Assembly (NCBI RefSeq): GCF_030936135.1
Contig: NC_082603.1
Location: 30,567,236 to 30,631,235, forward strand
Origin: Gavia stellata
Taxonomy: Eukaryota; Chordata; Aves; Gaviiformes; Gaviidae
DNA: 64,000 nt
Reading direction: 5' to 3'
The notes below the pieces were generated by a model. The model saw nothing but the letters and a program-made list of their open reading frames with translations, was not told the DNA's origin and did no database searches. Below, piece after piece: positions 30,001-40,379 of the stretch. The position numbers were made by a program, and so were the translations under genes. The first letter of the stretch is position 1. Each line of letters starts with the position of its first letter.

Positions 30001-33000
30001 CACTGCAGGCAAATGAAATTGGTGAACCACAAAGAAGCTAAGAAAAAGTGAGTGAGTGAGCATGTGCTTATGCTTGCAAGCAGTGTTAACTAATAAAGAA
30101 CATAGATGCTCCTCCCCTCCTAACAACCTCATTTAAACAAGATACCTGAAGTATTAAGAACTATTAGCACCAGTTGTTACATTCAAAAGGTAAATGCATA
30201 ACATACACACATCCAGGCTCTGAGTTACTGTCAGAAACATTTTACGTTCAGAGAGCTCCGGGCAGGTACTAAGTCTCATGCAAAGAGTGTGCAGTTGCAT
30301 CAAAGCAGCAGTATTTTATACCTACCTTCTTCAAATATATACAGAAACCCAAGGCAAGAGCAGAAAAGTCAGGCCCACTTACTGCCTACTCCCAATGGAC
30401 CAGGGTAATGGAAACTAAAACAATCCTTCTTTCACCAAAATTATTTCCAAAAATTGAAGTGAGAAGTGATTGAGTGGGTTTAAAATGAATTTTTCTAAAT
30501 AAAAAGAAAAAAATAATTATCTCCTGGGGGAAAAACTTCTACACCCAGTTTTACATGGAGAGAAACCCTAACATTATAAAATCACTCAAAAAGAGGGTTA
30601 TGCTCTGTAAATGGCAACTCCCTCACTCTTAACTGTAGTATCACAAATGCAATGCTATAATAACAGGAGAAAGAAGGGTTTGAACAGTGCTTGGATTGCA
30701 TAGTAATAATAATAATATAGTACTTTCAAAAATTGCCTGAATAGTGTGAAATATACCACAACCTACAGAGTCAGTTATAAAAATGGCTGCTTTACACTGG
30801 GTGTTACCAACCTCTTTTGTCACTGCCAGAGAATAACTATAGCTCCCTTTGGGATGAAAGGTTCTACATAAAGGAAAGGTATCATTACAATCATTACTAT
30901 TATTATTGAAATGCAAAACCTGTGAGTAATAAGCAAGTATACATGAAATTTCACAGTCATCCTGTGAACGTATCCTATTAATGCAACTCAAATGCAACAT
31001 TTTTCTCCCCTACCACACACCAATTGCCACAAGAATGGTGAAATGACCTTCCCACAGGTGTCCTATAGAAACTGTACACTTTTCTAAAGAACAGGGTTTG
31101 TGTTCGAAGGTATAATGCATAATAAACCCCAAAAATGTGAAATCCTGAAAGACAGGCAGAGGACAAGTGGTCATTCTCTGCAAGCCACCTGGGATACCCA
31201 GAACTCCGAATTTCACACCTATACTGAAGTCTGTGTCTGCCCTGAGGAACCACTAGTGACCTACAAATGCAGCATCGGGGAAAAATTTCTTCAATTCGAT
31301 ATTCTCTCCACAAAGTAATCACTTATGAGGGCCCTGCAGACTTCATTCAGACATATTTCCAGCCAAGTTTTCCTACAAAATCCTTTTGAACTCAATCAGC
31401 ATTTTGTGGTGGCCTGCAGAAGGACCAGGACATTCGTCCAAAACAGGGCTCTGCCACCCCATCCACCCCGATATGTGCAGCCTGTGCCCGTGGGCCACCT
31501 CTCTGCCCCATGGGCCACAGGGACCCTCTCAGACTGCTGACAGACAGCTCCAGAGCCCTGCCCGCAAACCAGAAACAGCTGCCTACTGTCTGTCTACATT
31601 TTTAACCAAACTGAAAAATTTTTCTGAAGAGTGTTCTTAAAGTAAAATACAGGGGGGGAGGATAAGGGCTGGGCAAAGACTTCCCAAAATCAGTGGTTCA
31701 ACTGGGCTGACAACTGGGTACAATTTCAAAGACAGATTGAAAAGGCAAAATGAAATCAGGGAAGTGGAATGGGCACCTCTTTCCATGCTGGCAACTGCAG
31801 GGCTCCCGACAGGCGCTCCCAAGTGCTTAACAGGGCTTATGCTACAAAGCACTTGTTTGTGTGTCACCTTGCTCTGCTTTCAGTTTTGTGGGAAAAACTG
31901 CAATTTTTAATCAGCAAAGCACAACTGCTTCAAAGCAACACAGAAACAGTCCATAGGGGATTTGAGAGAGTCTCACTTGAAGTGCTGACAGCTTGCTTGG
32001 TTCCTAAAGAAAACATAGTCCCCAGCACCTTAGACTCTAATCCATATCGTACAGGCTTACTTACTTTCATTAAAACTTCGAAGTAACCTTCTGCATTCCC
32101 TGGGCTAATCGGTGTATAAGCTCGCTGGATCTCCAAACCATTCACCATTCCTCTGAGGAGAGAAATATAGGAACCCACTGTGACTTGGGCCATTGACTGG
32201 TATTACCAAGCTTCTGCAGTTCTCTGGGGAGACGAGGGAGGCAGCAGGTCCTCTTCCCAATGGCCCAGCCTGTGCACAGATGCAAAACATTTCCCTTCCA
32301 GAGGTAAAAACCCAGGGGGAATACAATGGCTAAACTCACCTTTTGTTTTCCCAGTGGTGGCCCCAGCTGTACCACATATTCAGCTCATGGACACATCCCC
32401 GGAAGGACACTTGAGCTGTTTTGTGAGAAACAGCTCAAATGTGCAAGACTGGCAAAGGGGAGAGAAAAATGCTTTTGTGGTAAGTTTGCTATCCCTTTTG
32501 GGCTGGGGTCTACTTTCCTTTCTGTGTTCAGACAGCATCTGGTAATTAAATAATAAAAGCCAGGGCACAGCCTTGACCTGAGATCTTGTCAATATACACT
32601 GTATTTTCCTGTAAGTCTTCTCTTTCCATAGAATATCTCCACCCTGCTCTTTACTACTGACTACAGTAATTGATTGAAGTGACCGAACCTTTTCCTCTGC
32701 TGCATTACGAGAGATGGCTGAAGGGAGAAGCGTGTACTTTCAGCAGCCAGCCAGCTGCACACATCAGCTGTTAAAGTACAAATAACGTCAACAGATACAG
32801 ATCAATGGCATCATAACATGCCTTTTTCTATCTGGCAATGATCACCACAGATGGCTGAGAAAGACATAAACTTCTCCCAAGTGGCTCCTTTCTGGCAAGC
32901 AATAAACTACGCAGGAGGGTTGTTTTGTTAGAAATCAGTCAGGAAATGCCTGGACACCGGGGGTAACACCCCGGGTGCTGAGTTACCCCAAGATACACGG

Positions 33001-36000
33001 CCTAAAATACCAAGCTCTGGGGTAAGCGCAGCTCATTGTCTTCATCCCAACATGCTGGAGTAAATCATCTGTTGTAACGTGTATTCTTTGACTCTTTCTT
33101 TCTGCAAATGGATTTTCTTAATCACACCTAGTTCTTTCCGACCCACCGACGCAAGGATAATGCTGAAGAAAAATACAGCTTTGGAATGGCTTTTACTATA
33201 AAATTAGTAGAGCTAACAAGCTCACAAGTTCTTTCATCTGTGTCATTGTGGAGGTATAGAAATTATGATTTGCCTGGTATGAAGCCTTTGTCTATTGACA
33301 AAAACCTATGTATTGAGTTACATAATGCAGACTGTTTAACTAGCAGAGAGAACAATACCTTAACACGATATGTTGTCCTAAACTCAACTGCAGGCTGCTA
33401 TTTCCCGGTAATTCAAATTTGTACTGGTAGGTGTCCTCTGTTAGCTGCTCCACCGAGCTTATGTTGAATGCAGTAAATGTATCTGGATTCAGTTCTGAAT
33501 TATTGCTCTGCAAGAACAACAATAAATAATTACTTGGTTAGATGGTGTCTTTTATTATTTCATTTTTCTTTGGAAGCAAACGTGTGTGCTAATTTGGTGC
33601 TGGAGATACTCTGGACTATAGAAGAATACGTATTAAATGCTGCGGCCCAGCGCAAATTTCAGCTCTCTGCTGATTCATTATCATGTTCTGCGGCATGCAC
33701 TTTGGGATCTTGCATTCCCCAACCCCCCCCCCCCCCTTTAAATTATATTTTTTACACCTTACAGCAAGGTCATCCTATTATGACTCACTGCAATCATTTT
33801 CTCATGTCTGGAAACAAACAGAAATAATACCGCTAAAAAAGCTGCGCTGCTTTTGGGGGCAACTTTGAAATCTATTGATGACCACTGCAAATAGGAAATA
33901 TTGTTAGCCATTTCAACGCTGATCATTTTTGCTTGACCCAGCATAGTTAATCTTATGTAAAAGGGCACTGACAAGCTTAACATTAAGCTCTGAAGACAAC
34001 TACTCCACCACACACAATGCATCTTTTTTCATCCTCAAAATATGAGTCTAAAAATCAGAAAAAAAAATTAAAAAGGTCAGGAAAACAAAGCTTCTCTGAG
34101 GAAACTGTCAGAGAAAATCGTGATTCTTTGTACCTTTCACCCACTCCCACTTTCCAGAGAGGCTGGCTTTTGCTGGCTGGGGTACCCCAGCAAGGAGAAG
34201 CTGCAGACCCAGGGCTGTAATGCGACACCAGGGCGAACTCGACACTTGGAAAAATCACATTACAGCAGGGAGAGAGAGGGCAAGGGGGAGGGTGGCTGTG
34301 AAGGCAGAGTTTAGGGAATTGGGTTTACAGCCTTCTCTTAAAACACCACTTTAATCTATTGCTGCATCCCTCGCCCATCACCACAACCCCACACGCTAAC
34401 AAGTACGATCAAAGCACTGGCTCTAGGGTGCGATGAAGATATATTGACCTGCTCCTTCTTTTCCATGAGGAGGCTTTTGTCTTGCTTTGCTTTGGCCCTC
34501 TCCCATTGTGCAAGCTCCTTCTCATACACATCATAGATGCAGGGTTTGCAGCCGCTGCCGCAGCACTGAGATGGAGAAGGTTCCTGGGGTTTGAGAGCCA
34601 GCCAGTCGTCCTCATTTCCACTCATTGTCTGCAAAACACAAGCCCCGCATCAAAAACAGCACGATGAAGAACAGCACGTGCTCATCAGCCGAGCAGTATT
34701 TGGAGAAGGACTGAGAAATCTCTCCGGAGCGTCTTGCCTGTGTATGTCAGGGGACTCAGAAAACTGAAAACCTGTGACCCAATCTGGTGCCTGCAACCCT
34801 CCATTTTCATTCAAGTGCTCACTGCCTCCTGCCTTGTCCGCTACAGGAATGCCAGACATCATAGCCACTGGCTCAGAGCTGCACAGCAGACCCCAGCCCA
34901 GCCTCAGGCTCCGCTTCCCATCCTGGCTGTCCAGCCAAAGCTACCTCCAGCAGCAGCAGGCACACCCTTACTCCTGCTCGTTCTGCCATGGCGATTTCCA
35001 ACAAAAGAGCAGACTGGTCACCTGGTGCAGAAACATCTTAAAAATTTGCAGCTTGGTCCATGAGAATGGGTAAGAAACCTCAACCACCCGCCAGTGTTGC
35101 CTGCCGGAGCACTGCTTTAAAATGGGGAGTGAGGGCAGCGAGCTGAAAGTGAGGTTTAGAACCAAGAGACTAGAGGCAAACTTGGTAAAGTCACAGGCAA
35201 ATGAACGCTTTGGTTATGAGCAGATGTGAGTTTGGCTTTAAATGCAGACATGTAGGAAAGGGCAAGAAGCACAGGCAGCGCGATTTTTCTCCCTTACCGC
35301 TACCCTTGCTTCCGACAGAGCTGTACTCACACTGAAAGCTCCTCAAACCGAAATCAAGATGCTTATCTCTCAGGGACTCTGCTATTTTACACAACAGCTA
35401 GCTTAACGCTGTTCCCAATGCATTTGTATCTGTACCATTTAAACAAAAGGAGGTCCAGAGGAAATTATAAAACCCACGGGTGACAAGGCTGAGGAAGAGA
35501 ACACTTAGCACTTAGAGCAGCTTCATTTTCAAGGTGAGTTAATTAACTAACCTTCACCCCTGCAAGACAAATGTGCTTATTCTAATGTTACAGGGGGAGA
35601 AGAGGGAACCAGAAGGTCAGTGGTGGCTCTCCACAGCGGCCGACAGTTCCATGCCCCTGAGGGGGCCCAGGGGCCCTGAGCACCCACAGCTCCTCTGAGG
35701 GCTCTCAGGAGGGCGACCCCCATCAAGCCGCGGGTGGAGCCCGGAACTCGCAGGCTCGGGGTTATCCACGTTTATGGAGTTTCGAGCACTTACTGAGCGT
35801 GCCCGGCGTCTTGGGCAGGCCGCCCCGCAGGCAGAGCACCGCCGGCCCCGCAGGGCCCCGGGCCCGGGCCCACAGAGCGCGTCTGCAGGCCCCGGCGGCC
35901 CCCACCCGCGCCCCCTGCCCGCCAAGGGCCGGTCTCCCAACTGCCCCCCCGACACGAAAGGGGAGGCGCCTTCCCCCGCCCGCCTCCTGACTTACCAACA

Positions 36001-36001
36001 T
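23862..36001 (-). CDS. CYB5RL: NADH-cytochrome b5 reductase-like protein, 7 exons
   Basis: Flavoprotein predicted to pass electrons from NADH to cytochrome b5-type acceptors. Exons in order: 36001-35996, 34628-34449, 33507-33359, 32152-32065, 28877-28773, 27062-26859, 24065-23862, all in phase, giving 311 residues (308 from the second Met, 34625-34623; human about 315). An N-terminal oxidoreductase-like motif, [18 protein letters not shown], precedes the FAD domain with RAYTPIS (119-125, numbering from MSGN), and the NADH domain has [11 protein letters not shown] (183-193), CGSS (282-285) and a terminal Phe. Intron 1 opens in the CpG promoter shared with MRPL37. A CR1 LINE and a MIR remnant lie in the transcribed region. 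The physiological acceptor is not established for this paralogue. Identity is firm from motifs and synteny. Confidence 0.95.
25570..26697 (+). mobile_element. CR1 non-LTR retrotransposon, 5'-truncated, decayed
   Basis: Chicken-repeat-1 type LINE inserted in the CYB5RL intron between exons 6 and 7, antisense to the gene. The recognisable reverse transcriptase part includes [20 protein letters not shown] and the catalytic FADD box, then [20 protein letters not shown], and the C-terminal [20 protein letters not shown]. The reading frame shifts near 26020-26030, again before 26128 and near 26380, so it cannot encode an active enzyme. The 3' end finishes in ATGATTCTATGAAT, the characteristic CR1 terminal octamer repeat rather than poly(A). 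The 5' boundary is approximate. This family marks the sequence as bird or reptile. Confidence 0.93.
26859..27062 (-). CDS. CYB5RL: CYB5RL exon 6: NADH-binding core
   Basis: [20 protein letters not shown] holds the pyridine-nucleotide GxGxxP motif, followed by [20 protein letters not shown]. Acceptor TTGTTGTCAG, donor GTAACT. Confidence 0.95.
28773..28877 (-). CDS. CYB5RL: CYB5RL exon 5
   Basis: [18 protein letters not shown] then [16 protein letters not shown], the end of the FAD barrel with a GPFG loop. Acceptor TTTATTAG, donor GTTAGT. Confidence 0.93.
32065..32152 (-). CDS. CYB5RL: CYB5RL exon 4: FAD-binding RAYTPIS
   Basis: Encodes [20 protein letters not shown], the FAD-contacting RxYTPxS motif. 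Acceptor TCTCCTCAG, donor GTAAGT. Confidence 0.95.
33359..33507 (-). CDS. CYB5RL: CYB5RL exon 3: start of FAD-binding domain
   Basis: [20 protein letters not shown], then YKFELPGN and LGQHIVL, the first strands of the ferredoxin-reductase-type FAD barrel. Acceptor TTCTTGCAG, donor GTATTG, phase 0 to 2. Confidence 0.92.
33723..33736 (+). repeat. C14 tract
   Basis: Homopolymer run in a CYB5RL intron upstream of exon 3; likely length-variable. Confidence 0.7.
34449..34628 (-). CDS. CYB5RL: CYB5RL exon 2: oxidoreductase-like N-terminal motif
   Basis: Carries [18 protein letters not shown], a cysteine motif of the oxidoreductase-like family. The acceptor is GTTTTGCAG. The donor GTCAAT is weak, yet the phase and the join to [11 protein letters not shown] match the family. 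Confidence 0.85.
35996..36001 (-). CDS. CYB5RL: CYB5RL exon 1: two coding codons
   Basis: GCCATGTTG is followed by a perfect donor GTAAGTC. The ATG has G at -3 and joins in frame to ACA ATG AGT at 34628, giving Met-Leu-Thr-Met-Ser. Translation may therefore start here or at the second Met. Confidence 0.6.
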
Positions 36002-36215
36002 GGCACCTGCCCTTCACCCACCACCCCGCCCCGCAGGCGCCACCGCCAGCCAATTTGCCGACCCTCCCTTGCCGCCAGGCGCCTGTTCGCCATTGGCCAC
36101 CGCTGCCGTCAGTCACCCGGGGGGAGGGAAGGGGGAACCTAAGCCCACCCACCACGCTCCCGCCGTGCCGCGCGCCAAGATGGCGGTGGGCGGGTGTTGA
36201 GGCGGTGGCGGCAGG
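36002..36215. promoter_or_regulatory. bidirectional promoter CYB5RL/MRPL37
   Basis: Only 214 bp separate the two divergent start codons. The gap has no TATA box but has CCAAT boxes in both orientations (CCAAT 36050-36054; ATTGG 36092-36096) and a YY1-type GCCAAGATGGCGG at 36174-36186, a motif common around starts of mitochondrial and ribosomal genes. Shared control is inferred. Confidence 0.8.
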
Positions 36216-39200
36216 ATGGCGGCGGGGCCGATGGCGCTGAGGCGGGCGGGGGCGGCGGCGCGGGGCCGCGGCGTCCTCACCCGCGGCATCCTCACCCGCG
36301 CGGCGCCGCCTCGTCACCGCGGGCCGCTGCCGCGCACGCCCTGGACCACCCGCGGGCCGCCGCCGGAGGAGCTGGCCCGGGCGGTGGAGCGGCGGCCGGT
36401 GCGGGAGCAGGTGGAGCTGGACACCGTCACGTACGCCGGGCGGCAGCACTTCGTGCCCGGCCTGGCCCGGCCGCGCTTCCCGCCCTGGGACCGCGGCTGG
36501 CACGACCCCTGGCACTCGCCGGGGCCGCGCTACGAGGAGATGCCGCTCTACAAGGAGCGCGGCTGCTACATCTGCCACCAGGGCGTCCGCATGCTGGAAG
36601 GTACCGGCCCGGCGGCTCTCCCCTCGGGCCTCCTCGGCCCGGGCCACCCCCGTCTGTCCCCCCCAGCGCTGCCCCGGGGCCGGGCAGCGTGTTCAAGCAC
36701 TTACCCTTCACCGCCAGCCAAGCTTTCTCCTCACGTAGCGTGTAAAAACATAGGCGGTGAGAGCCCGCCCTGCCTCACCGACTCACTGCGCGGTCAGCCC
36801 CTTGCCAGCCTGCGCGGCGGCCTCAGTAATACGTGTCTTCTTGGGTTTGGGTTCAAGGAGTTCGGCAAGCGCAGTGGCTCACCAAGACGAAGCTGGTGGA
36901 AGGCTTACCCCCGGCGGTGCTCGGCATCATCGACAACCCGGCTCACCGGCTCGAGGACCACGAGGAGGGGGTAAAGCGTGCGATCTCACATGCGCGGCTC
37001 TGGGACACGACAGAAGTTGCTCCCAGGAGAGAACATTATTGGTAAGTCCTCAGTCATAGGGAAAATCTTTCTACTGCGTGATTATGGCTTTGGCGTAAGC
37101 TGGTCATCAAGAAGTTAACTTAAGAACCAGAGCTTTTAACGCTCCAAAGAAAATTCATACATAGAGCTACTGTTGACAAGATTCGTCTACTACACAGAAC
37201 TGTTAGACCCTTTGGATCAGGTTGTCAGCTTGTAAAACAAACAACAACAACCAAAACAAAACCCCCCCAATTCTGGATATTGACAGTAGTACCAACGTAA
37301 ACACATACTCTACATTAAAGCTTCTTTTAGGCCCAGGTCTGTGTTTCAACTTGAGATCTACTTGTAGCTGATGCAGAATGTCAGTTTTTTAAATAACTAA
37401 TGATAAGCATTACCTCTGCCAACTTGGAACAGGACTGGTGTGTGGAATATTAATCTGAAATCTGTGTTAACTGTTTGCAAATGTTACGCTATTACATGTT
37501 TTACATACAGTAATGTTACAGCATTCATGTCCCAGAAGCATCTGCCCGCCATTATGATCACATTTTTTATGTAACTTTTTTTTTTTCTCGTTCTGAAGCC
37601 CAGTACTGTTTGAAGACTTGATACATTTATGTCGGTTGATGTCTATGAAGTATCCTTCTCTGACTAAAAGAATGTTGGCTAGAAACTACAAGATAGCAGC
37701 TACGTGGGAAAGAGGTTAGTTGCTGCTGTGGTGGAAGCATTTAGCTCTCTTCATTAATATAAGAGGGGTAACAAAGCTGCTAGCTTTAAAGCTGTGGACT
37801 TGGAGAAAATGAAACAATTTCTGGAACAAAGTAGTTCTTTCAGTTTTAAATAGTGCTGTAGGGATGGGCAGCCTTGGAAGATGGGAGGATACTTGCCCTG
37901 AGGAGATTATTAGGGTGTTAGACAACATCAACAAGATGGCAGGAGAAGAGAACCAGTATCTTAGAACTGATTGTTTATTTTTTGTGTCCAAAATCTGTAC
38001 TATTGTTTTTCTGCATATGTTTAGTTAAGAAACTAACACCAGCAGTTAACGTTGGTATTTTAGAAGAAGAATCTGCAGCTGAGCTACTATGTAAGTTTAG
38101 TTTGGAGGTGAGAGGGAGAGAATAAGCCTTGCAGAGCAAGGACTTGCTAAAATGCTGGTGCCCAAGAGGAAACATACGTCTTTCCCTAATGTTATTTTGG
38201 CAGTGTTTGAATGTAGCCTAATTTCTTTCCCCAGAATCCATTCTCCTTCAGGTCCGCGGCCTGAATGGAATACTTATGAACTCTATGGCCCCAATACCAC
38301 CAGTAGCCTCCAAGGAGGAGATACTGGCCACTGAAGAACATGTTCTGGAGACCTTCTATCCCATCTCTCCTACAATTGATCTTCAGGAAGTGAATGTGTA
38401 CAAAGAGCTCAACGATACAGGTAAATCTAGCCCTTGATAATAATTTTCTGTCAGGCTAAGTGTTGGGGTTAACCTGGAGTCCTTGTCCTTCTGCGAGACA
38501 GCTGTGGGTAGGGGGTGGATGGGAATGAGGGGACACAGTGGCTAGGCATGGGGTGTGCAGTGCAAATGTTCCAGACCTATGGTGAGTATATTGTGGCCTA
38601 GGCAGGACTGCAGAGAACAACTTAAATCCTGGCAAATTCACAGTTCCTGAAGATAGGGTAGAAAACATTGGCTGTGTAGTCTCTTGCTGAGCAATTCCTG
38701 ACATGATTATCTGCCATTTAGGTTTTAAAGATGGTTATCCATACTCTCATCCTCACACTCTGTTTTTCCTGGAATCGGCCAACATTCGTCCTAACAGGTT
38801 CAGACCAGAACAACTTCGCGCTAAAATGCTGATGTTTGCTTTTGGCAACGCGCTGGCAAAGGCTAAGGTGCTGTACGGGGTATGTATTGGAGACGGCTGG
38901 TGACTCGCTGGGCCTTCGTTCTTTCTCTAAAGCTGCAGCTAGTGGGAAGAGTTGTGACATTCCCTTTCTGTGGCATGTTAGCGTAGTTTTCAGATCTGAA
39001 ATTCCTGGTCCAGAGATCTAACTCTAACCTTCAGGTATGGTTCTGCTAATCCAGAGAAAGATCTCTCAGCTATGAGCGTGTTCATGATGTAACATGCATT
39101 AGAGTGGTAATGGGTAGGAACCAGGGAGTAGCTTCAACTGTAAAACTCTAACCCATCACACAGCTCAGTATGTAAATTGATACTTCATTGCTGGCTGAAG

Positions 39201-40281
39201 GAGGAATTTTAATTAAAAATACAAAATCTACATTCAAAACTTGTTTGACTAGAGTAATTTTCTGGGCAAGGTAACAATACATTTATTAAAATCTTGGCTT
39301 TAAACCAAGTAGAAGATGCAGAATCAGCAAGTACTCATACAATTTCTGTGGTAACTGGCTTTTTAAACATTCTTCCCCCCCCCGCCCTGTTCTTTCCTAG
39401 AATGATCCCAAGGTTTTGGAGCAGCCAATAGTGGTGCAAAGCGTTGGCACAGATGGCCAGCTCTTCCAGTTCATGGTGTTCCAGTTAAATACAACAGACC
39501 TTGTCTCTAGTGATGGCATAAAAAATCTAGTCTGGATTGACTCTGATCAGAATCTGTATGAAAAAGCCCAGTGTATTCCCGAAGTCAAGAAAAGAGTTGT
39601 TATGGTAAGCAAACCGGAGTGAAACTTGGGAAACGGTCCTGGAAATCCTACCCTTTCACCTCTGCCGGAGGTTTGGGAGCTGGCATAGAGCTGCAGTGCA
39701 GGTTTTCAACCAGTTGAAGGGACCTGACACTGGCACTGGCCTCATTCTTGCTTAAGCGGGTGTTACTGACAGGGGGTATTTGTAGTGCTGATGTACCGCA
39801 TAACGTGCAAGGCACATGCCAAGCTTAATATGAACTCCTACATAAAGATATCCCCCTCTGTAATCTACCATCTCATAATATGTTTGTTTAAAATCGACTC
39901 GTGCTCTGATGAAGGAAGTGCTTACATGCAACTGTCAGCTTCGCTGTAGAGTAAATAGAGCACAGTGCTGTCGACAAGCCCTGGTTACGCTGGGAGGGCA
40001 TCTCGGTTTGATGGGCAAAGGGTTTTTGCTGTCTGAGGAGATGTGTACCAGTGGAAGTACCCACACACAAACCCATCTGGGGAGGGAGAGTGCAATTTGG
40101 AAGCTACGACGTCTGAAGTCTTATTCAAGCGTATTTAAAGCCGTTGTTTGTCTACATTAATCACTTCACTGCAAACTGAGCATCCATGTCTTTTTCTCTG
40201 CAGAAGCCCGCTGGAATATATGGCTTTCAGCCAGACACATTCAAGAAGTTTCTGGCACTGTATCTGCATGGAACTGTGTGA
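36216..40281 (+). CDS. MRPL37: mitochondrial large ribosomal subunit protein mL37, 7 exons
   Basis: Structural protein of the mitochondrial 39S ribosomal subunit. Exons 36216-36600, 36861-37041, 37599-37714, 38235-38420, 38722-38879, 39401-39604 and 40204-40281 join in phase to 435 residues (human about 423). The N-terminal 60 residues are Arg/Ala/Pro-rich without acidic clusters, as in a mitochondrial presequence. Diagnostic segments are [102 protein letters not shown] and the C-terminal [13 protein letters not shown]. The start could be 36216 or the in-frame ATG at 36231. Poly(A) signal ATTAAA follows about 70 bp after the stop. Identity firm from recalled family sequence and neighbours. 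Confidence 0.96.
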
Positions 40282-40349
40282 AATTCAGCTCAAATGAAAA
40301 TACTTCACCAACTGTACCTGCTGCTTCTCTTTGCCAGAACCATCACATA

Positions 40350-40355
40350 ATTAAA
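40350..40355 (+). promoter_or_regulatory. candidate MRPL37 poly(A) signal
   Basis: ATTAAA 69 bp after the stop codon; the 3' UTR would be about 90 bp. Confidence 0.6.
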
Positions 40356-40379
40356 GAAAGGTGGATTAATTTACTTTCA

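Larger units (their letters stand above)
35600..36720. promoter_or_regulatory. CpG island over the CYB5RL/MRPL37 start sites
   Basis: Very GC- and CpG-dense sequence from about 35.6 to 36.7 kb, surrounded by AT-richer intron DNA. It covers CYB5RL exon 1, the intergenic gap and MRPL37 exon 1, as expected of a constitutive housekeeping promoter. Confidence 0.85.

Noticed and set aside
35790-36647. 285-codon minus-strand open frame over the CpG island
   Set aside because: Stop-poor because of extreme GC content; opposite MRPL37 exon 1 and the promoter; Arg/Pro/Gly low complexity.
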